Positions 20,640-32,971 of a DNA stretch of 64,000 nt are shown piece after piece. The translations under genes and the position numbers were made by a program. The stretch covers positions 46,862,344 through 46,926,343 of the forward strand of contig CM068370.1 in NCBI GenBank assembly GCA_034769895.1, given 5' to 3'. Numbering within the stretch: position 1 is the first letter of the stretch; each line of letters opens with the position of its first letter. This stretch comes from Magicicada septendecula (Eukaryota > Arthropoda > Insecta > Hemiptera > Cicadidae). Below the pieces are notes generated by a model, which saw only the letters and a program-made list of their open reading frames with translations, did no database searches and was not told the origin of the DNA.

Positions 20640-23120
20640 TGAGAACATGATGAAAGAGTGCCTAAGAGTTCTTCAAAATAAGACTTTAGTGAACTATATA
20701 AATCTGTCAAGGAGGAAGAGAACTGGACAGTACAATACAATAGCTATTTATGAGTACAGATTAAGGAACAGAAAATAGAAAAACCGATTAAGGACAAAAT
20801 TTTACATCTCCTCCAAACAGGCATGGTTGATAGTAACTATAACTTTCCTCGTTAAGTTCCAGTAGGTCCGAAAGCAATTAGAGAGAGTTTACCAGAATTC
20901 TAAGGTAAGTTGGAGGAACGACTGTAATCATTTATTAGTATCTGTGTATCACTACTGAACTGAACAAACCTACCAAGGAAATTTATCCTCAGTTATTATC
21001 GCATCAGTTAAAAGGTCCAGCAGCCACCTGATGGCAGAACATTCAAGTTTTAAGCCTCAGTTGGGTTGACTTTCAGAGATTTGACTCTGTGCAGTCAGGC
21101 CCGGATTTAGGTGTCCTGCTGCCCCTAGGGACTATTGTTAGCCCCCCCCCCCCAAATAAGTAACTTCTATATATTCAATTCTCCTTGACTGCTGAAAAAA
21201 AGTTGCTGAAAACAGTCATTTAACTATCTCTATTCCAAATATCTCATTTGATTTTAAATCTAAAAGAGAAATGTGATGGAATTGTGAAAAAGACTACATT
21301 TTTTTAACTTTTATTAATATAACAAGTTTTATAACAAGTAATATACGCCTACTTTCTTTTTATAGGTTTATTTATAGACCTGCATGGTTTGGTTTTATCA
21401 TCAAACATAGTAAAATCAATGAAAGTAATGTAAATTGGATAAATAGAACAAATAATTTACGAGTGATTGAATAAGATTCCAAATTACACAAATGGCTTGA
21501 TTTTACATTGGCTTTCGTCTTGCTTTATTCAGTGAGAATTCTTTAATAAGGCCTTCAAAGTTCATTTGTTCACTGCTTAAAAATTCTGCCTCATCATGCA
21601 GGATTGAGATTGAGTTGAGTTTTTCCTCATTCATTATGGATCTTCTAGATCGAGGCCCCCAAAGCGATATCGAAACAAACTATTTTAGTCGGCAAAAAAG
21701 CGGACAAGAATTTCAACGGAGTGTCCAGACCTGTATATATGACCGTGTTCCGCTCCGACCACCACTATTGATAGGCCCAGTGTCAATACCGTGTTATTCA
21801 ATGATATAATTAAAGGTTATTTCAAAACCATTTTCTTCAATTTGGCCATAATCCAAGTGCCCAAAACAAATACTGTAATTAGAAACCGAAAACATGAAAT
21901 TTTAACAAATTTATTAACGCATTTTCACCTCGTGCAGCCCCCGAGCCTGCCGTCCCTAGGCATGTGCCTAGTGGGAAATCCACGCCTGTGTGCAGTCAGA
22001 GCAGCAATACACAAAAAGTTTGTAACTAAGAGTTAGTCAGAATTCAAAAGGATACTGCTGACTTTTGAATAAGGATACATTCTTTGAAGAGTTGTGATGA
22101 ATCTGTTCCTTTTATAATTCAGCTGCTCCCCAGGATAAGATCAGATCATTAGCAAGTGTCCCATCCCAAAACATTGGAAGAACTGCAGGCCATACCGACC
22201 TTGGAAAGTCATTGCACTTGACTTGGTGGGGCCACACCCCACATCACAACGGAAGACGTGACTACTAGTGATCACAGAGCTATTCAGCCAACGGGTGGAT
22301 GCTTCCCTGATTCCAGAAGCCATGACTGGTCAGACCCTGACAATATTAAGAACCAAAGTTGCTATGGTTATCCACAATGTCTGTCAATTCACTTCCCATT
22401 AATGGTAGCAAGCACTAACAACATGGGGTATTGAAAATTGGACAACTCCAAGAGCCCAAGAGCAAACTCAACAGCGCAGTGGAATCAAGAGCAAAAGAGA
22501 ATGTTGAGAATCCACCTGGTAGGGAAGGAGAACAAAACCTGGGACACATATGTGTGTGTCCCAGTCACTTTTGCTCTATGCCAGAGAGTCGGAAAAACCA
22601 CAGGCTATTCACCACCTGAACTGTTTCTGGGTTGACAATAATGTAGAACTAGTGATTGGGGGATCAGCCAACCTACAGAAGGTCATGCAAATCCAGAAGC
22701 ATGGCTCAAAAGACATCAACCAGACGTTTATAAGAAACGAGATGAGGTGAAGCTATGGACCCTCGAGGAAGCCAAGAAACAGGATATTAAGGAGGAGAAG
22801 ATATTAAATTCAAGGGATTTAGCATTGCAAAGGAAACACACTCTCAGCAACAAATAGATAGCATGGATACCATGCAGGGTTAGCCCAGAAGTGGGTAGGA
22901 CTGTTTGAGGTAGAGCAGCGCCTGGAAAATTGTGTGTATTCCCTAAGGGCATTTCCACCAGTGAAAGACCATGCAGCCGAATTGAAGGTGGTAAAACAAC
23001 GTCTATGACCTGACAACACGAGGGCCAGCGCACAGATAGTTGAGAAACATAGAGCACTGACTCTCCAGACATTGAAGAGCCACGATACAACCTTCAGCAA
23101 AGAAGACAAAATTATGTAAA
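20640..23120 (+). pseudogene. Decayed Ty3/gypsy-type pol remnant
   Basis: Scattered pieces of an LTR-retrotransposon polyprotein on the plus strand. Near 20780-20880 the frame reads KDKILHLLQTGMVDSNYNFP and then VPVGPKAIRE, like the start of a reverse transcriptase domain. From about 22190 it reads WKVIALDLVGPHP and LLVITELFS, and at 22438-22632 an open frame reads NSTAQWNQEQKRMLR through WDTYVCVPVTFALCQRVGK to TGYSPPELFLG. This is the typical integrase core end and GYSP(P/A)ELFLG signature. Many stops and frameshifts are present, and the middle (RNase H) is missing. An 893-bp hAT element split it at 21096. It is much older than the DDGG elements and is not their missing pol in any obvious way. 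Confidence 0.6.
21096..21988. mobile_element. 893-bp non-autonomous hAT element
   Basis: Flanked by the 8-bp target duplication TGTGCAGT (21088-21095 and 21989-21996). Ends are inverted: CAGGCCCGGATTTAGG at the left, AAATCCACGCCTG at the right. An 8-bp duplication with CAG-type ends identifies the hAT superfamily. Inside there are only short unsupported ORFs and a C-run near 21148. Confidence 0.88.
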
Positions 23121-23319
23121 TAATAGATTTGTAAATTCGTAATATTTGTGAACTTTGTATATGAACGTGATTGTGGGTTTTAAGGGAGGAATAACTGTTG
23201 TATACTAAAGAACCCCCAACCCACATTCAAAGTAATATTATGAATATTGTATGATATATGAAGTGGTAATTTTATGATGCTGTGGTCAGAAAAAGTCAGA
23301 GAAGTAGGGAAGATGCAGT

Positions 23320-23455
23320 GATTATCTGATTCGGCTTGTGTGGATCATATAGAATACAGTGAATTTGAGAAAGTGTTGCGACTGATGAGAAATAGGAAGG
23401 CTTGTGGAAGTGATGGGCTGAAGGCAGGAATGTTTAAGTATACTTCAGTCAGGAG
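23320..23455 (+). pseudogene. Non-LTR reverse transcriptase scrap
   Basis: The plus frame reads EYSEFEKVLRLMRNRKACG and continues SDGLKAGMFKY. It matches the RT region where K(A)xGxDG is followed by Glu/Ala and a Lys. It is only about 40 codons, bordered by a G-rich tract and unrelated sequence. Confidence 0.4.
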
Positions 23456-24042
23456 GGGGAGGGGGAGAAGATATTAAGTGATATGTTGATTGTTATTCTT
23501 AAAACTATTTGTCATATTAAAACTATTAGAAACTCACGTGTGTTTACATTATCCACAATTGATGTACAACTTGTGTATAGTGATGGACACTATTTATAGA
23601 GCCACACTAGAATGTTCTGTATCAATGTACTATTCACTGCTAGGTGAAGATAATTTGTTCTACAAGATTCTAGAACAAGGGTCTCCAAACTTTTTCACTT
23701 GAGGGTCCAACTGAAAAAACTTGGAAGTCAGACGGGCCAACAACATGAAACTCTATTGAATTTACAGCAAATACTATATCTTACTCTTACCTTCGGGTTC
23801 GGGTCCAGGGTCGTTCAGACGAAACTCCACTGCAGACAAGGTTATCTGGGTAGACGTGCGAAATGATTACGCTATCTCATTTTCTACTGTCTAAAATACA
23901 TACTTGTTTTATTTATCGAAAATCGCACCCTTCTTTTTCTTTCAACAAATGACAGTATCTTTGTTAAATTTTGTTTTAAACTACTATGATAATTGATATT
24001 ACTACGTACATATAAGAAAATTGAAAATGAACCAGTATATAA

Positions 24043-24099
<57 letters not shown>
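24043..24099. repeat. (CA)n microsatellite
   Basis: A simple ACACAC run inside the hAT element. It creates a spurious Cys-Val ORF on the minus strand. Confidence 0.95.
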
Positions 24100-24107
<8 letters not shown>

Positions 24108-24845
24108 TTTTGTTAATATTTAAATAAACTCCCCTCTCTTAGAGATCTCCGTTTCTTATTAAGGTGTCTATAAAAGCAAATTTTATAATATAGTAATTAA
24201 AGTTTAAAAAGTGGTACTCATCCTAATAATGGTTTCACTCCAATGCACACCCATATTATTCACAGGTAATAACCGTGACACAAGTTCACTAGCTGACCGA
24301 TTTCTAAGTTCTCTCGCACTCACGCCACTGTTGGTACTGATTTTACGTTTTTTTGTTTCATGGTTCTCACTAATTTACTGATCTCACGTTATAAAATATG
24401 ATCAAGTCGGCCGACATAACTTTTTGCACTTAGATGTTGTTGTAGGCTGGCCGCGCGAATTTTTGTTTATACACTTTTTATACTGTTATACTTTAAAAAG
24501 ATAGGCCTACTCTTTATTACGGCCTATCTTGCACCCGAGGCCACCGTTTGAATTTAAATCACCAACTTTACTGTCTGATGCTGCTTACTACTGTTGTACA
24601 CTCTCTGATGACAAACTGCATACTGTTATTCACCAGGTCTGCTGCTTACTGGGTGGTTACGCAATACGTCTGGGCAGTTGTTTAGACTAACTGTATGTAT
24701 GTTGTACTGGGGCTCCTCACAGGTGAAATCTGTCAATTGAAAGTTAACTGATTGATACAAAATAAAATTTCCATTTCTGTACCGTTACAAACATATATAT
24801 ACACACATTTAGGTTTTTGGCACACAAGGATTGTTGATGGATAAT

Positions 24846-25491
24846 TCAATGAAAAACCATTGGTGTCTCACCACCAGCATTTTGAATAGTATTACATACA
24901 TTTCCTACTAATCTTTTACTACCACACACACTTTTCCTTCTATCTGTTGTCATGCTATTTAGTTTTTTTAGATCTAGTTGAAGTTTAGAAATAGTTTCAT
25001 TTACTTTAGAAAAAATGTTTACTCCAGTAATGTTGACTTCCATTGAATAAATAATCGGCTAACTCCTTGGTAATTTCAAAACTACTATTAACACTTCTAA
25101 TAAAGAGAAGCACTTAAGCCGAATCGGACACATCCGTTGATTTATCCATAGGTATTGAATACCACTCAAATTTTCTACAGGCATCTTCAAACTGATAACT
25201 GATGTCAGCGCCGATGTCTTCTGTTCGGCAAGTGACTGTATTTGGAGACAAGCTAATTGCATTTAACACTTTTTCTGATCGGATCTGACCTGTCAATTCC
25301 GCACATTTACTTTCTGAATTTTTTGTTTCATAATGTCTCCAAATGTTATATTCTTTTAACGCCGATATTGTTTTGTTAAAAATAAGGCACAAAGCAGCAT
25401 TGTTGTTTTCAACTACAAAATAATCGTCACACCATCTTTCATTGAACACGCGACACTCACTGTCAACTTTCCTTTTCTTCGAAAGAGACAA
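24846..25491 (-). pseudogene. hAT transposase remnant (Charlie/GTF2IRD2-like N-terminus)
   Basis: The minus frame from 25491 starts MSLSKKRKVDSECRVFNERW and continues with a BED-like zinc-finger region: CLIFNKTISALKEYNIWRHYETK, where the usual second Cys has become Phe. It then has a SLSPNTVTCRTEDIGADISYQ stretch and SIPMDKSTDVSDSA, the beginning of the RNase-H-like catalytic part. The frame breaks near 25114. A further fragment in another frame (25043-24846) resembles no recognised block. The DDE residues and hAT dimerisation C-terminus are missing or unreadable. Transposases of this sort gave rise to vertebrate GTF2IRD2 and related domesticated genes; here it is inactive. Confidence 0.75.
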
Positions 25492-25587
25492 CTATCAACG
25501 CTCACTCAAAACACTGTAAAAAAACTGGTTAACTAATAAGGGAGCAATGTTTACTGACTGACAACAATGACACAATGAGCGATACTG

Positions 25588-28488
25588 TGTAACTGTTAGA
25601 AAAAATAAAAAGAAATTAAGAGATTAAGCCCCGATTATAACTTACGATTATTCTTTTCGACTTACCATTACAAAGTCAGAGGGTTCCCAAAGTCCCCACC
25701 ACATTTTTTGGAGGAAATGTGGAAACCATTCACACTCCCCAAAGAAAACAATTTTGATTAATAATTGAATAAATAAAAACTCCCTCACAGAAAAAACTCC
25801 AGGGCCGTCTAGGTGAACTTATTGACACAGAGAATAGGGTTCGGGTAGACTGCATAATTAAATAAACTAACACATTATAGTGAGAAATCTAACGTTATTT
25901 TAATAAAAAACATTAGTATTTTCTTTGTAATGTTAAACAAATAATTCAAAAAAAAAAATATAAGACAAAAGAAATCGTCAATTGAAATCAGTACTGTTTT
26001 GATCTTTAGCGCTTACCACACCCTTCATTCTTTCACTCTCTATCTCACACCACCTGTTAAGGTCTCATTATTTTTCAAAAAGTAATTTTACCGTTTTTCA
26101 TGATATTGTTTTAAAAAGTCAATTTTGTATACTGTCACCAAATTTACTACGCCTTTATGTTTACTTAGCTTTTTCGTTGAGGAGTCCCCTGCTCGTTGCA
26201 CAACCAGTCGTTTTCCCGACAAAAAATATTCCGAAATAATGTTCCAAAAGTTCAAATTTACGTTTGCATTTTTTGTTTAGATTTAACTCACTTGTTAATC
26301 ACCATTTTTTAAAACTTTTTTGCCAGAAACACGGTAGGCCTACTGTAACTACTTCGGCCTACCTTGATTGTTCACGCGCACTGTAGACTACATCTGTACT
26401 GTTCGGTTGTGGGCTGGAGACTGCTCCGCTTCGCTTTCGTTTCTGCACCACAATTCCATACAAAAACGCATTTGAAACCAGTTTTCATCGGTTTTCTTCA
26501 CCCGTCCCATCGTGGTGGATTTACGTCACTTATTTTTCTGTTGACCAGCATCACACCATTTGGCAGGCCGCACCCAGACACCAAACTATTTTGTCGTAAA
26601 CAAATGCCTAACTGGTGACTAATCATGACTTATATATAATAGGGTTGCTACAGCTAGTGTCGTCTCCCTTCCTTCAACCTGGCTTTCCAATCCTCCCGAT
26701 GTTCCCATTGTCCTTCCTCAAGTCGTATACGTTGCATAGATTCATCCACTTCGTCCCTCCAAGATCTTCTCGGTCTTCCCTTTTTCTCCTTCCTAATGGA
26801 CTCCATTCCATCACCTTGTACCACACCAATCTTTTTTCTTCGATGTAGTCAATTACACTTCTTTCTCGTTTCCATTCTTCTTCTGATCTGCTCGTTTGTT
26901 ATTCGGTCTGCTCTCGTTATTCCACAGCACCTCCTCCAATATTCCATCTCCGTTGCAAGAATCTTTCTTTCATTCTTTTTGTTAATAACCCATACTTCCG
27001 CTGCATACATCATAATGCATTGGACTATGGACTGATACATAATTTTTTTGGTGCTGTTTCTAATCTTTTTGTCCCATATAACACTGTGTAATTGTCTAAT
27101 CCCTGTTCTGGTCTGCCCTAATCTACTTTTTATTTCCTCTTCCATTGTGCCTTGTTTATTCAGTGTGAATCCTAGGTATGGTACTTGAATTTGTCTGTTC
27201 CTCTAATTTTAACATTTTCGTCTACCTCTAAATCTGTTGTTTCTTCATCTCTAATTGCCAAGTATTCAGTCTTTTTTATGTTTATTTCCAATCCCATCTT
27301 TGTGTATTCTTCATTCAGCTTTCTGACCATGTAGCTTAATCTTCTTCATCCTGGGTTATAACTACCTGGTCATCGGCGAAGCACAGTGTGTACAGGTGTT
27401 CATTTCGTATCGGTATTCCCATTCCATGGCATTTCTGTTTCCACATGGTTAATGCAGATTCTAAAAATATCTTAAACACCGTGGGTGATATTGAGCAGCC
27501 TTGCAATAACCCTTTGGATGTTTTAAACCTACAGACAATTTTGTTACCTACTTTAATTTGTATGTTGTTTCTATATAGATGTTTTACTGCTTGCATCAGG
27601 ACTTTCAGTATTTCCAATTGTGATAAGAGCTTTAAACATTTTTTGTTGGGTACTGTATCATATGCTTTTCTAAGGTCGATAAACGCTAGATGTTCTTCGC
27701 TTTTTTCTTTTCTATGATCTGTTGGATTGTATATATCTGGTCTACGCATGATCTCCCGGTAGTAAAACCTGCTTGTTCTTCTCCAATCATTCCCTCTATA
27801 TTTTCCTCATTTTATTTCTTAGCACCCTACCATACAGCCTTCCCATTGTTGCTATGACACTTATGCCTCTATAGTTTTTGCAGTCTTTTCTATTGCCCTT
27901 TTTAAATAGCGATGTAATTCGTGCCTCTTTCCATTCCGCTGGCAAATCTTCTCCATTTATAACCTTCTCGAACATTCTTCCTATCATTCTCATAAGTTTT
28001 TCGGTTCCGTACTTTATTAGTTCCGCTACTAACCCTCCTGGGCCTGATGCTTTGTTGTTTTTCATTGAGTTTACTGCTTTCCTTATTTCTGCTGCCGTTA
28101 TAGTAATTCTATTTTCTGTTTCTGTCTCTATTTCTTCTTCATCGTTATTGAGGAATTCTTGTCTACGCTCCGTAAGTAGGTTTTTATAGTGTGTCTCCCA
28201 CTCATTGTCTTGTATGTATTGAATATAGGTTTTATCCTTCCTATTCGTTCGTAATGATTTAATTACATTCCATGCTTCTGAACGCCTAGCTCCTCGTATG
28301 TATTGGTCTACATTTCTACACCTGTTTTCCCATGCTTCATTTTTCTCTTTTGCTGACCATTTCCTTGTTCTTTTCTCTGTAATCTTCTTCTTTTTTCGTG
28401 GACATCCATTTGTTATATAATTTTTTTTTCTAATCATGACTTCACCAGCTAAAAATATAACTTGTTACCAAAATTTTGTCCCGTTACA
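25588..28488 (-). repeat. 3' LTR of element C, split by a non-LTR element
   Basis: About 1.1 kb without the 26630-28429 insertion. Its splice donor on the minus strand is ATG/GTAAGT (25660-25665). About 400 bp (25588-25990) is highly similar to 32247-32680 in the other LTR. Confidence 0.8.
26630..28429 (-). pseudogene. 5'-truncated non-LTR retrotransposon with reverse transcriptase
   Basis: The insertion is flanked by a repeat of CTAATCATGACTT (about 26619 and 28430), and its 3' end (low coordinate) has a short TATATA-rich tail. Reading on the minus strand, 28437-27796 carries NNKASGPGG and YRGISVIATMGRLYGRVL. 27749-27336 carries motif A FIDLRKAYDTV, motif B GLLQGCSISP and motif C FADDQVVI. 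26849-27145 carries the RT C-terminal part with IMMYAAEVW and CCGITRADRITNEQIRRR. These pieces lie in shifted frames, so the copy is dead. The endonuclease that would precede the RT is missing, as expected from 5' truncation. Clade not assigned. Confidence 0.8.
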
Positions 28489-28497
28489 AGACCCCCC

Positions 28498-28539
28498 CAA
28501 TGAGAGGTTTTATGTCAAAAAATATAAAAACTCTCACTG
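28498..28539 (-). ncRNA. 3' hairpin of element C
   Basis: On the minus strand CAGTGAGAG pairs with CTCTCATTG, with an upper stem TTTTTAT/ATAAAA different from that of Z, B, E and G. The GGGGGGG polypurine tract follows. Confidence 0.65.
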
Positions 28540-29854
28540 CCTAAACCTAGGAGGATCAGTGAGGATATGGCGCCACGACCCCCCTTACTTCCTGATCAAA
28601 CGTTGGGTACTTATCCCCCTAATCCAGTGGCTGTGGCCGCACCTGCATGACTTTACTGGCCTTCCTTCATCAGGATCTCAACACCATAAAACCAGACAGG
28701 CACTTGGCGACCCTGCCCTGACGAGCTGGCCAGCACAGGTTCGCCACCACAGTTCCACACTGATTCTGTAACAAAGCAAAAACATTATCGAATGGTCTTT
28801 CATAAATCCATATCCTTGCACTGATTTGGGTTCCTCCTAGAAGTACTGATTTGCATTGACCAACGTACTGATTTGTGGTATCTTTAGTATCTTAACACTC
28901 ACATAACATATTACAATTCAAAAGTAGATACTCTTATGCTAAAATAACACACATTATTTAACCCAAGTAACATATCAACGTACATAAGTATATATCAAAA
29001 TACAATTGTAAACCATATCCAAAAACATAAAAAATACTCAAATTCAATGTCTCAACTTTCTAAAGATTACACTTTGCGCTTATTGTCACCTTAACTGGTG
29101 CAATCAATTGTCTACAATTCATTAACATGCAAGTTCAAATTCCATTAACACAAACTGTCATAATATTTTATACCTTCTCAAAGGTTTGGATTTGCTGCAT
29201 TATTTTTTGAAATTACACTGTTACAATTTCACAACATAACCAATAGTTGTAATTGACTTTACTCATATCAAATTATTACCAACAATATTGTTATTACAAG
29301 TACAAACATTTTACACGTAGCTAGAGTTGTAGCTACCCCCTCAATACAATATCTCAATACCCCACTACAAACCATATAACACATATTTTATAACTACTCA
29401 CAAATACATCACATTAAAATAACCATTACAACTCTGAATTTCACATTATAACTTCAGCTCTGATTTTCTATTAAACATTTTAATTATCAAATTCTGATCA
29501 TTTATAATTTATTATAAAATTCAAAACTAAATTTTTTTGAATTTATTACAAAATTCACATTTTAAACCATTTTGAATCAATTTAATTACATAATAAAAAT
29601 TTAGTGATGCCAATTATTATTCAATCAAAATTATAAACATTACTACACAAAATACAATATACATACACAATAAAATGTATCCTCAGATACCCTACAATAA
29701 CATAACCTAATACATAATACATGTAACCCTAATACAAATTTATATACAATATACTTCACATAAACTATCATTGTTCCCCAAACTCATTACATCAGCAAGC
29801 CCAGTACCAAAACCACTAAAACCAAATAATCAAATGTCCATCATCTACATGTGT
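28540..29854 (-). other. Non-coding 3' tract of element C
   Basis: AT-rich, no gene. Shorter than in Z, A, B and E (about 1.35 kb). I did not find the GAGTCCGCAAC block or the double palindrome, so a deletion is likely. Confidence 0.5.
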
Positions 29855-31107
29855 CTAACCCCCATCATCATAAAGCAACCTAATACTGTACATGCACATT
29901 GCAGTATTGTCTAATCTAATCTTACCTCTTGTACCAGCAAAATCATTTAAATTTGTATCATTATCCACTATACCATAATAATCAAAAGCTGAATTATTCC
30001 ATAATATTATGTCATATACCTTCTCAACATCGTGTACGGTCAAGTCGCCCTTGGGATTATTTGTCACAATCAGGTAAGTCACAATATCATAATAATCTGC
30101 TGCTGCACCAGTTACCCCAGTCTCATTGTAAGGTAAGTCATCATCGGAATTACTTATCAGCAGGTAGGTATTATCTCTATTTCCAATCACCTCACCTACT
30201 ATATCATTATTATCACCACTTACGTCATCACCATCAACTGCTTCATCATTGACCAGGTCACCTACAGTAATAATATGCATTGTCCGCTCCACACCTAGAA
30301 CACTCATTAAATTTTCATAACCTCTATTTTTATTAAATATCTCAACCTCAACAATCAACCGCAACTCAACATAGAAACTACTCCAACCCCCCTGAATTAC
30401 CTCGCTCCTTGCAAAGGGCACCACAAAATCACTAAAACACCTCCTGGCTCTACCAGGTATACCACAAAAAACTAGGGGACTATTATGAGACACTATGTGT
30501 CCCACATAAACTCTGGAGGAACCTTTGTCCTCAAAAACCACATGTCGAGTCCTTACTCCACTTTAAACCACAGGGAAAATTTGCCCTTTGCCTCTCAAGC
30601 TCACCTAACCTCACTTCACACTCTCTCTCAATCTCGTCAACTATTACCTCACCACTAACTTCTACTCCCACTAAAAGTTCATCATCACTACCATTATTCA
30701 ATATTTTACTCTCTAATACTACGTTTTTAATTATGTCACATTATTATTTGTCATATCATTATTATAGTTATCACTTATACTAACATCAGCTACCTTAGTG
30801 ATCATAACCTGGTCGTCTTTGTTCTCATCATATTTACCTGCATCTCTTTTCCACTCCTCAGTTTGTTCCTTAATCTTTTGATCATTTGTTTTCGTGAATC
30901 AATTATATCACTTAAACGTTTCTCCCACTTTTCATCATTACCATCACAACGCTTATTAATATCATTAGACATCATACGCAAATAATTCATGACCTCATCA
31001 ATTGACCCCTCCCTTTCTTTTGTTGACACTGGGATCGAATGTACCCCAGAGTCAGTCATTATGGCAGAGTCAGTTAGACTAAGTTCATTTTCGTTGTCTG
31101 CCTTTTT
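29855..31107 (-). pseudogene. DDGG-family protein of element C (broken)
   Basis: The C-terminal part is open from 30541 to 29855 and ends IRLLYDDGG-stop. It includes VYVGHIVSHNSPLVFC, a PGRARRCF block and NRGYENLM, matching the C-terminal type of elements D and E. The N-terminal part is visible at 31107-30802: LSLTDSAIMTDSGVHSIPV resembles the N-terminal type of elements B and F, followed by a coiled-coil-like stretch. The start codon equivalent to that of B is lost, and the two parts are in different frames between about 30540 and 30800. An NFPCGLKW block lies in that gap. Inactive. Confidence 0.65.
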
Positions 31108-31276
31108 TTAAATTACATACATTGCCAAATAAAATTTATATCCAATATTACATAACGTATTACACAAAAAAACTCACAATTAGTACATCAAATTACCCAA
31201 TGAAATTGCTATATAAACATTCCGCCGTCTACCCCAACCTATCTCTGTGTTTAAGTAGGCCTAACTTATTAAAATA

Positions 31277-32205
31277 AAATGGAACCCCGCTAGTCCGAAA
31301 ACCTGCTTAATCCGAACCGGTAGTCTGAAAAAAGCGTCTAAAGATTGGACAAAGAAATAAAAAAATACGACAAAATAACTGGAACATCAATATAATTTGT
31401 ACATAAAAAGCTTAGATAAATACACACTAATGCATTTTTAGTGAAATTTTTATTAAAACTAAGTACTTTAAGATTGTTTTAAATATATGGCAAAATAAAG
31501 TTTTGAATTATGTTATCAAGAAATTAGTGTCTGTAAAATGAATGGAAAAACATATTGGTACTTACAGTTTAGTGCCAGTAAAAGTATATAAAACACAAAA
31601 ATCTATAATAAATACACACTATATAACTAGACTAGACACTACTTAAGGTGTTGCACAAAATCCGTCATATTTCTCTGATGCAAAACTGTAAATGCAGCAG
31701 ACGCCGCAATGTTCCACCAGCGCCTCAAAAATAAGACATCTGCTGGTGTAGCATTGACGTGCTGCTCTACATAGGCTAACGATAGTTCAAAAGCTCTCGC
31801 TGCTTTGGCGTGTGAGATCTGTGGCACAGGATCATCTGCTTCTTCATTTTCATTGGAATCCTAAGTAATCTTATTGTATCATACTCGGCGCCCGCCCGTC
31901 ACTGTCTCTATAGTTGTTCAGTGTTGTTCATTGAAGCGTGTCACGTATTGTATCGGAATCAACAGTAGCCAATGGAATATTTAACTAGTATTCACTGTAT
32001 TTTTATAGTATAAAAGAGAGATTGCAAAATCAAAAATTAGTACAGTACATTGATTGTAGGCACGAATGTGGTACTGTTTATACACGTTATACAATTTATA
32101 TTTATAATATACAGTACTGTATAACCTATAACCCGGTTAATCCGAATTTACGCCAATCCAAACAGGACTTGGTCCCAATTAGTTCGGAGCAGCGGGGTTC
32201 CACTG
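31277..32205 (-). mobile_element. Non-autonomous pogo/Tigger-type element
   Basis: 929 bp between TA dinucleotides. The ends are inverted (AAATGGAACCCCGCTAGTCC at left, GAGCAGCGGGGTTCCACTG at right). A minus-strand piece at 31639-31827 keeps the last residues of a Tigger-like transposase (LAYVEQHVNATPADVLFLRR), comparable to the C-terminus of Tigger2 at 59010-59130. The catalytic part has been deleted. It lies in the 5' leader of element C. Confidence 0.8.
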
Positions 32206-32228
32206 TATTAAATAAATTTAACAAGTAT

Positions 32229-32246
32229 CCTGGCAGGGTCGTCGCT
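32229..32246 (-). other. Primer-binding site of element C
   Basis: On the minus strand AGCGACGACCCTGCCAGG directly follows the LTR end GTTACA. The first bases have mutated from the expected TGG. It resembles that of D (TGGCGACTCGCTGCCAGG). Confidence 0.5.
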
Positions 32247-32971
32247 TGTAACTGTTAGAAAAAATAAAAAAAGAAATTAAGAAGAAACTAAACCCCGATT
32301 ATTACTATTCTTTTCAACTTACCTTTACAAAGTCAGAAGATTCTTAAAGTCCCAAGGTCGCCACTACATTTTTTGGAGGAAATGTGGAAACCATTTCACT
32401 TTCCCGAAGAAAACAATTTTGACAAATAATTAAACAAAAACTCCCTCACAGAAAAAATTCCAGGGCCGTCTAGGTGAACTTATTGACACAGAGAATAGGG
32501 TTCGGGTAGACTGCGTAATTAACTAAACTAACACATTATAAAGAGAAATCTGTTTTTATTTTATTAAAACACATTGTATTTTCTTTGTAATGTTGTATTA
32601 TTATGCAATGTAATGTTATTAATGGTGTAATATAATTCCAAAAAATATATATAAGACAAAAGAAATTTAAAATTGCAAATCAGTAGTTTGTGGTTTGTGA
32701 AATTTCCCCCTCCCTTTTATCTTTCACTCACGCTTACACACCAGGGGTAGGACAGTTAAATAGGAGTTTTGGTTATAAGTTTTGTCGTCTGCTAAAAACT
32801 GCGCCACACAGTCACAACGAGCGCTAGTGCGGCAGCTGGCAGCGCTGAAACGAGAAATTGGTGAGTTAGCGAATGGTTGGCGCTTCTTCTTGGGCTTTGA
32901 ACGTGGAAGACGCCATTTTGGTAACTGTTTGAGTTGAGTTATATTCACAGGCCTATTTTGTGTTTGTAAAA

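Noticed and set aside
23884-24096. An ORF of alternating Cys and Val
   Set aside because: Translation of the (CA)n microsatellite.
29929-30252. Plus-strand ORF opposite the C ORF
   Set aside because: A shadow of the minus-strand DDGG coding sequence, rich in His, Tyr and Leu from antisense AT-rich codons.
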